From positions 640,353 to 704,352 of the forward strand of contig NZ_FOLY01000001.1 in assembly GCF_900112585.1 (NCBI RefSeq): a DNA stretch of 64,000 nucleotides. The letters run 5' to 3'. How positions within the stretch are numbered: position 1 is the stretch's first letter; the number at the start of each line of letters is the position of its first letter. Positions 62,341-64,000 of the stretch are shown piece after piece. A program made the position numbers and the translations under genes. The notes under the pieces were generated by a model. The model saw only the letters and a program-made list of their open reading frames with translations. It ran no database searches and was not told where the DNA came from. The stretch is from Kushneria avicenniae (lineage in GTDB: Bacteria; Pseudomonadota; Gammaproteobacteria; Pseudomonadales; Halomonadaceae).

Positions 62341-63295
62341 TCAGCGCCGCGGAAACACCTCTTCTCCGCACTCATCAATAACGCTTTGAGGCCACTCTGG
62401 CGAACGGCAGTATCTGCAAAAGAAGTAATGGCCTATTACTTGCACACCTACAAAGATAAAAAGTATACTTCGAGTTATAGAGTAAAGCACATGAAATGTT
62501 TTCCCTTCAGAAGATTTTGAGCCAAGAAATAAATACTGGGCTGACTTGGATAAACTTGGCTTTAGGTCCAGACGCTCTGCAACGGGTTCGACCGAAGTAG
62601 CGCCATCCTCCATAAATCGACGAACATATTCAAATCTGGCTGAAAGGTCTTCAATCATCCATTGACGCTCTTGCTCACTATTTGAGGTCATGTAATGGTA
62701 GTCATCAAAGGAAAAACTATCTCTGACACTACCATCATCGTTAAAGAGATAACCTCTAAGCTCATAGTAATAACCTTCTATGCTGCGGGCCGAATAAGCA
62801 ATACAAAAGGTGCATTCATCCCAACGACAAGTTTTCGGCTGAAAATCCACGTCACTAACGAAGTGTACTTTTATAGAAAAAGAATCAAATACAGCATATT
62901 GAAAACCTTTTATTTTTAGCTCAAACTTGGCGAAAAAAATAAGAGGATAAGAAAACAAAAAACCCAAAATCACCATGAAAAATAGCGCAATCACTCCTCT
63001 AGCATCAATATCAACATCGTAAACCCATGGCATAACCAGCGGAAAAAAAGAAAAAAGCTTAATAAGACGATCCCACCTAAAGTACCCCATGAAAGGTATA
63101 CCCCCCTTTCACGAAACCAAGACTCTGCTAAAACTAAAGAATTCTTCTGTTGAGAGTAGACAGAATTAGACACTTTAGATTCTTTTTTACTTACCTTTAG
63201 GTCAAATATGTGTTTTTTAGAAAACGTCGATAAAAAACTCGATTTTTACCATAAAGACCAACCGCTTCAATTATTTTTTGCTGGACTATGTTCAT
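62341..63295 (-). pseudogene. Membrane-protein gene with two homopolymer frameshifts
   Basis: Read from the ATG at 63295 (AGGAAA upstream), the frame breaks in an A6 run (63213-63218) and again in a G6 run (63101-63106). Adding one base to each run joins three fragments into one 318-residue protein: MNIVQQKIIEAVGLYGKNR..., then a Lys/Ser-rich middle (KVSKKESKVSNSVYSQQKN), then FRERGGIPFMGYFRWDR and two hydrophobic helices (KLFSFFPLVMPWVY, GVIALFFMVILGFLFSYPLIFFA). The C-terminal 160 residues are soluble, with Cys pairs CRWDECTFC and CRYCRSPEWP and another hydrophobic segment between. I do not recognise the family. AT-rich like its neighbours. The longest intact piece alone starts at 63090 (249 aa) and could be expressed. 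Confidence 0.65.
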
Positions 63296-63305
63296 AATCA
63301 GTTTC

Positions 63306-64000
63306 CTAGGTGTTTGGTCCCGGGAAGTAGTGGTTCGGGTTTTGATGGAACCTGTCCGGTTCATCCTGCCATCTTTCCAGAATAAATCCGATCGGAGTTT
63401 TGCCCTTCAAAGAGCGTAACGGACGGGCACTGTTGTAGGCCCACAGGTAGTCCTTCAAGTGGTCGGCCAGCTCCTCGAGCGTGGCGTAATGAAAACTGCG
63501 GGTCGTCGCGTCCTTCAGGGTTCGGTTCATCCGTTCCACCTGACCATTGGTCCACGGATGGAAGGGGCGAGTCAGGCGGTGCTCGATGCCGTGTTCACGG
63601 CAGACCATGTCGAATCGATGGGGTTTATAAGCCTCAGTGCCACGCCTTTTGGCGAACTGCACGCCGTTATCGGTCAGCACCGTATGCACCCGGTAAGGCA
63701 GCTGCTGCACGACGTCTTCCAGAAATGCGGCAGCCTGCTCGCGATTGGCCTTCCGGTAAAGCCGGGCATGAACAAATTTGGAGGTGCGATCGACTGCCAC
63801 GAACAAATAGGCCCGGCCTTCGCCGGTGCGAACGTCACAGATATCGATATGCAGATAGCCGATCGGGTACGCCCTGAACGTCTGTCCCTTTGCCTTTGGT
63901 CCGGCTTCACGTGGCAACCGGCTGATGTCATGGCGCTGATAGAGACGATGCAGGCTGGAGCGGGTCAGATGCGGGATAAAGCGCTGCAGTGCAAACAGAC
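63306..64000 (-). mobile_element. IS481-family transposase (5' part beyond the window)
   Basis: DDE integrase-type transposase. Catalytic residues: Asp in GYLHIDICDVRTGEG, Asp in HTVLTDNGVQFAKR and Glu in WTNGQVERMNRTLKD. Upstream residues LTRSSLHRLYQRHDISRLP belong to the N-terminal DNA-binding part, and the frame is open to the window edge, so the protein is cut there. The stop codon TAG falls in a CTAG that also borders the remnant at 61934; IS481 elements are known to target CTAG. Only the C-terminal-side end of the element (from about 63306) is inside the window. Confidence 0.9.

Overview
The window looks like chromosome of a moderately halophilic gammaproteobacterium, most likely Halomonadaceae (Halomonas, Kushneria or Chromohalobacter type). 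The evidence is gene content and codon style only: GC-rich coding, Enterobacteria/Pseudomonas-like orthologues (ybiT, recC, sbcDC, opgD, nfi, deaD, mepM, osmC, tpx), and sugar-acid catabolism clusters common in this family. No rRNA, tRNA or CRISPR array was seen.

Layout. 1-9.6 kb: the 3' part of a beta-lactamase-fold hydrolase, an ABC-F ATPase (ybiT), an MFS exporter, a YcaQ-type DNA glycosylase, and a tightly coupled xdhC-mocA-NYN set. 9.6-20 kb: recC standing without recB or recD, an SDR oxidoreductase beside an MHS-type symporter, argE, two small exported or cytosolic proteins, and an osmC/tpx peroxide-defence pair. 20-34 kb: opgD, the sbcDC nuclease operon, endonuclease V, deaD, a glutathionyl-hydroquinone reductase and a LysR regulator. 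34-42 kb: an AT-rich 0.7 kb spacer, an M23 endopeptidase, an AsmA-like protein overlapping a NodT-type outer membrane channel, and an ABC exporter.

42.2-46.3 kb is a sucrose operon (permease, LacI repressor, GH32 hydrolase) with a perfect 20-bp operator. 46.4-47.9 kb encodes an acetyl-CoA hydrolase/CoA-transferase. 47.9-55.1 kb is a complete C4 sugar-acid (tetronate) pathway: ltnD and denD oxidise L-threonate and D-erythronate, otnI isomerises, otnK phosphorylates and otnC decarboxylates to a triose phosphate. A GntP permease imports the acids, and an FCD regulator sits between the divergent arms with two matching palindromes. 55.2-57.9 kb holds a metallothionein gene, a zinc-ribbon protein, an NlpE-like lipoprotein, a 23-codon ORF with a strong ribosome site, and a GGA-rich RNA with a terminator that looks like a CsrA/RsmA-sequestering sRNA.

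From about 57.9 kb base composition drops sharply. A flippase and two glycosyltransferases there begin an exopolysaccharide or O-antigen locus. It is interrupted by an IS481-family remnant, a membrane-protein gene broken by two single-base homopolymer deletions, and a second IS481-family transposase that runs off the window end.

The items most worth a second look are the Csr/Rsm-like RNA (about 57112-57275), the paired operators of the tetronate cluster, the sucrose operator, the frameshifted gene between IS copies, and the 18-bp repeat that multiplies a stop codon near 6750.
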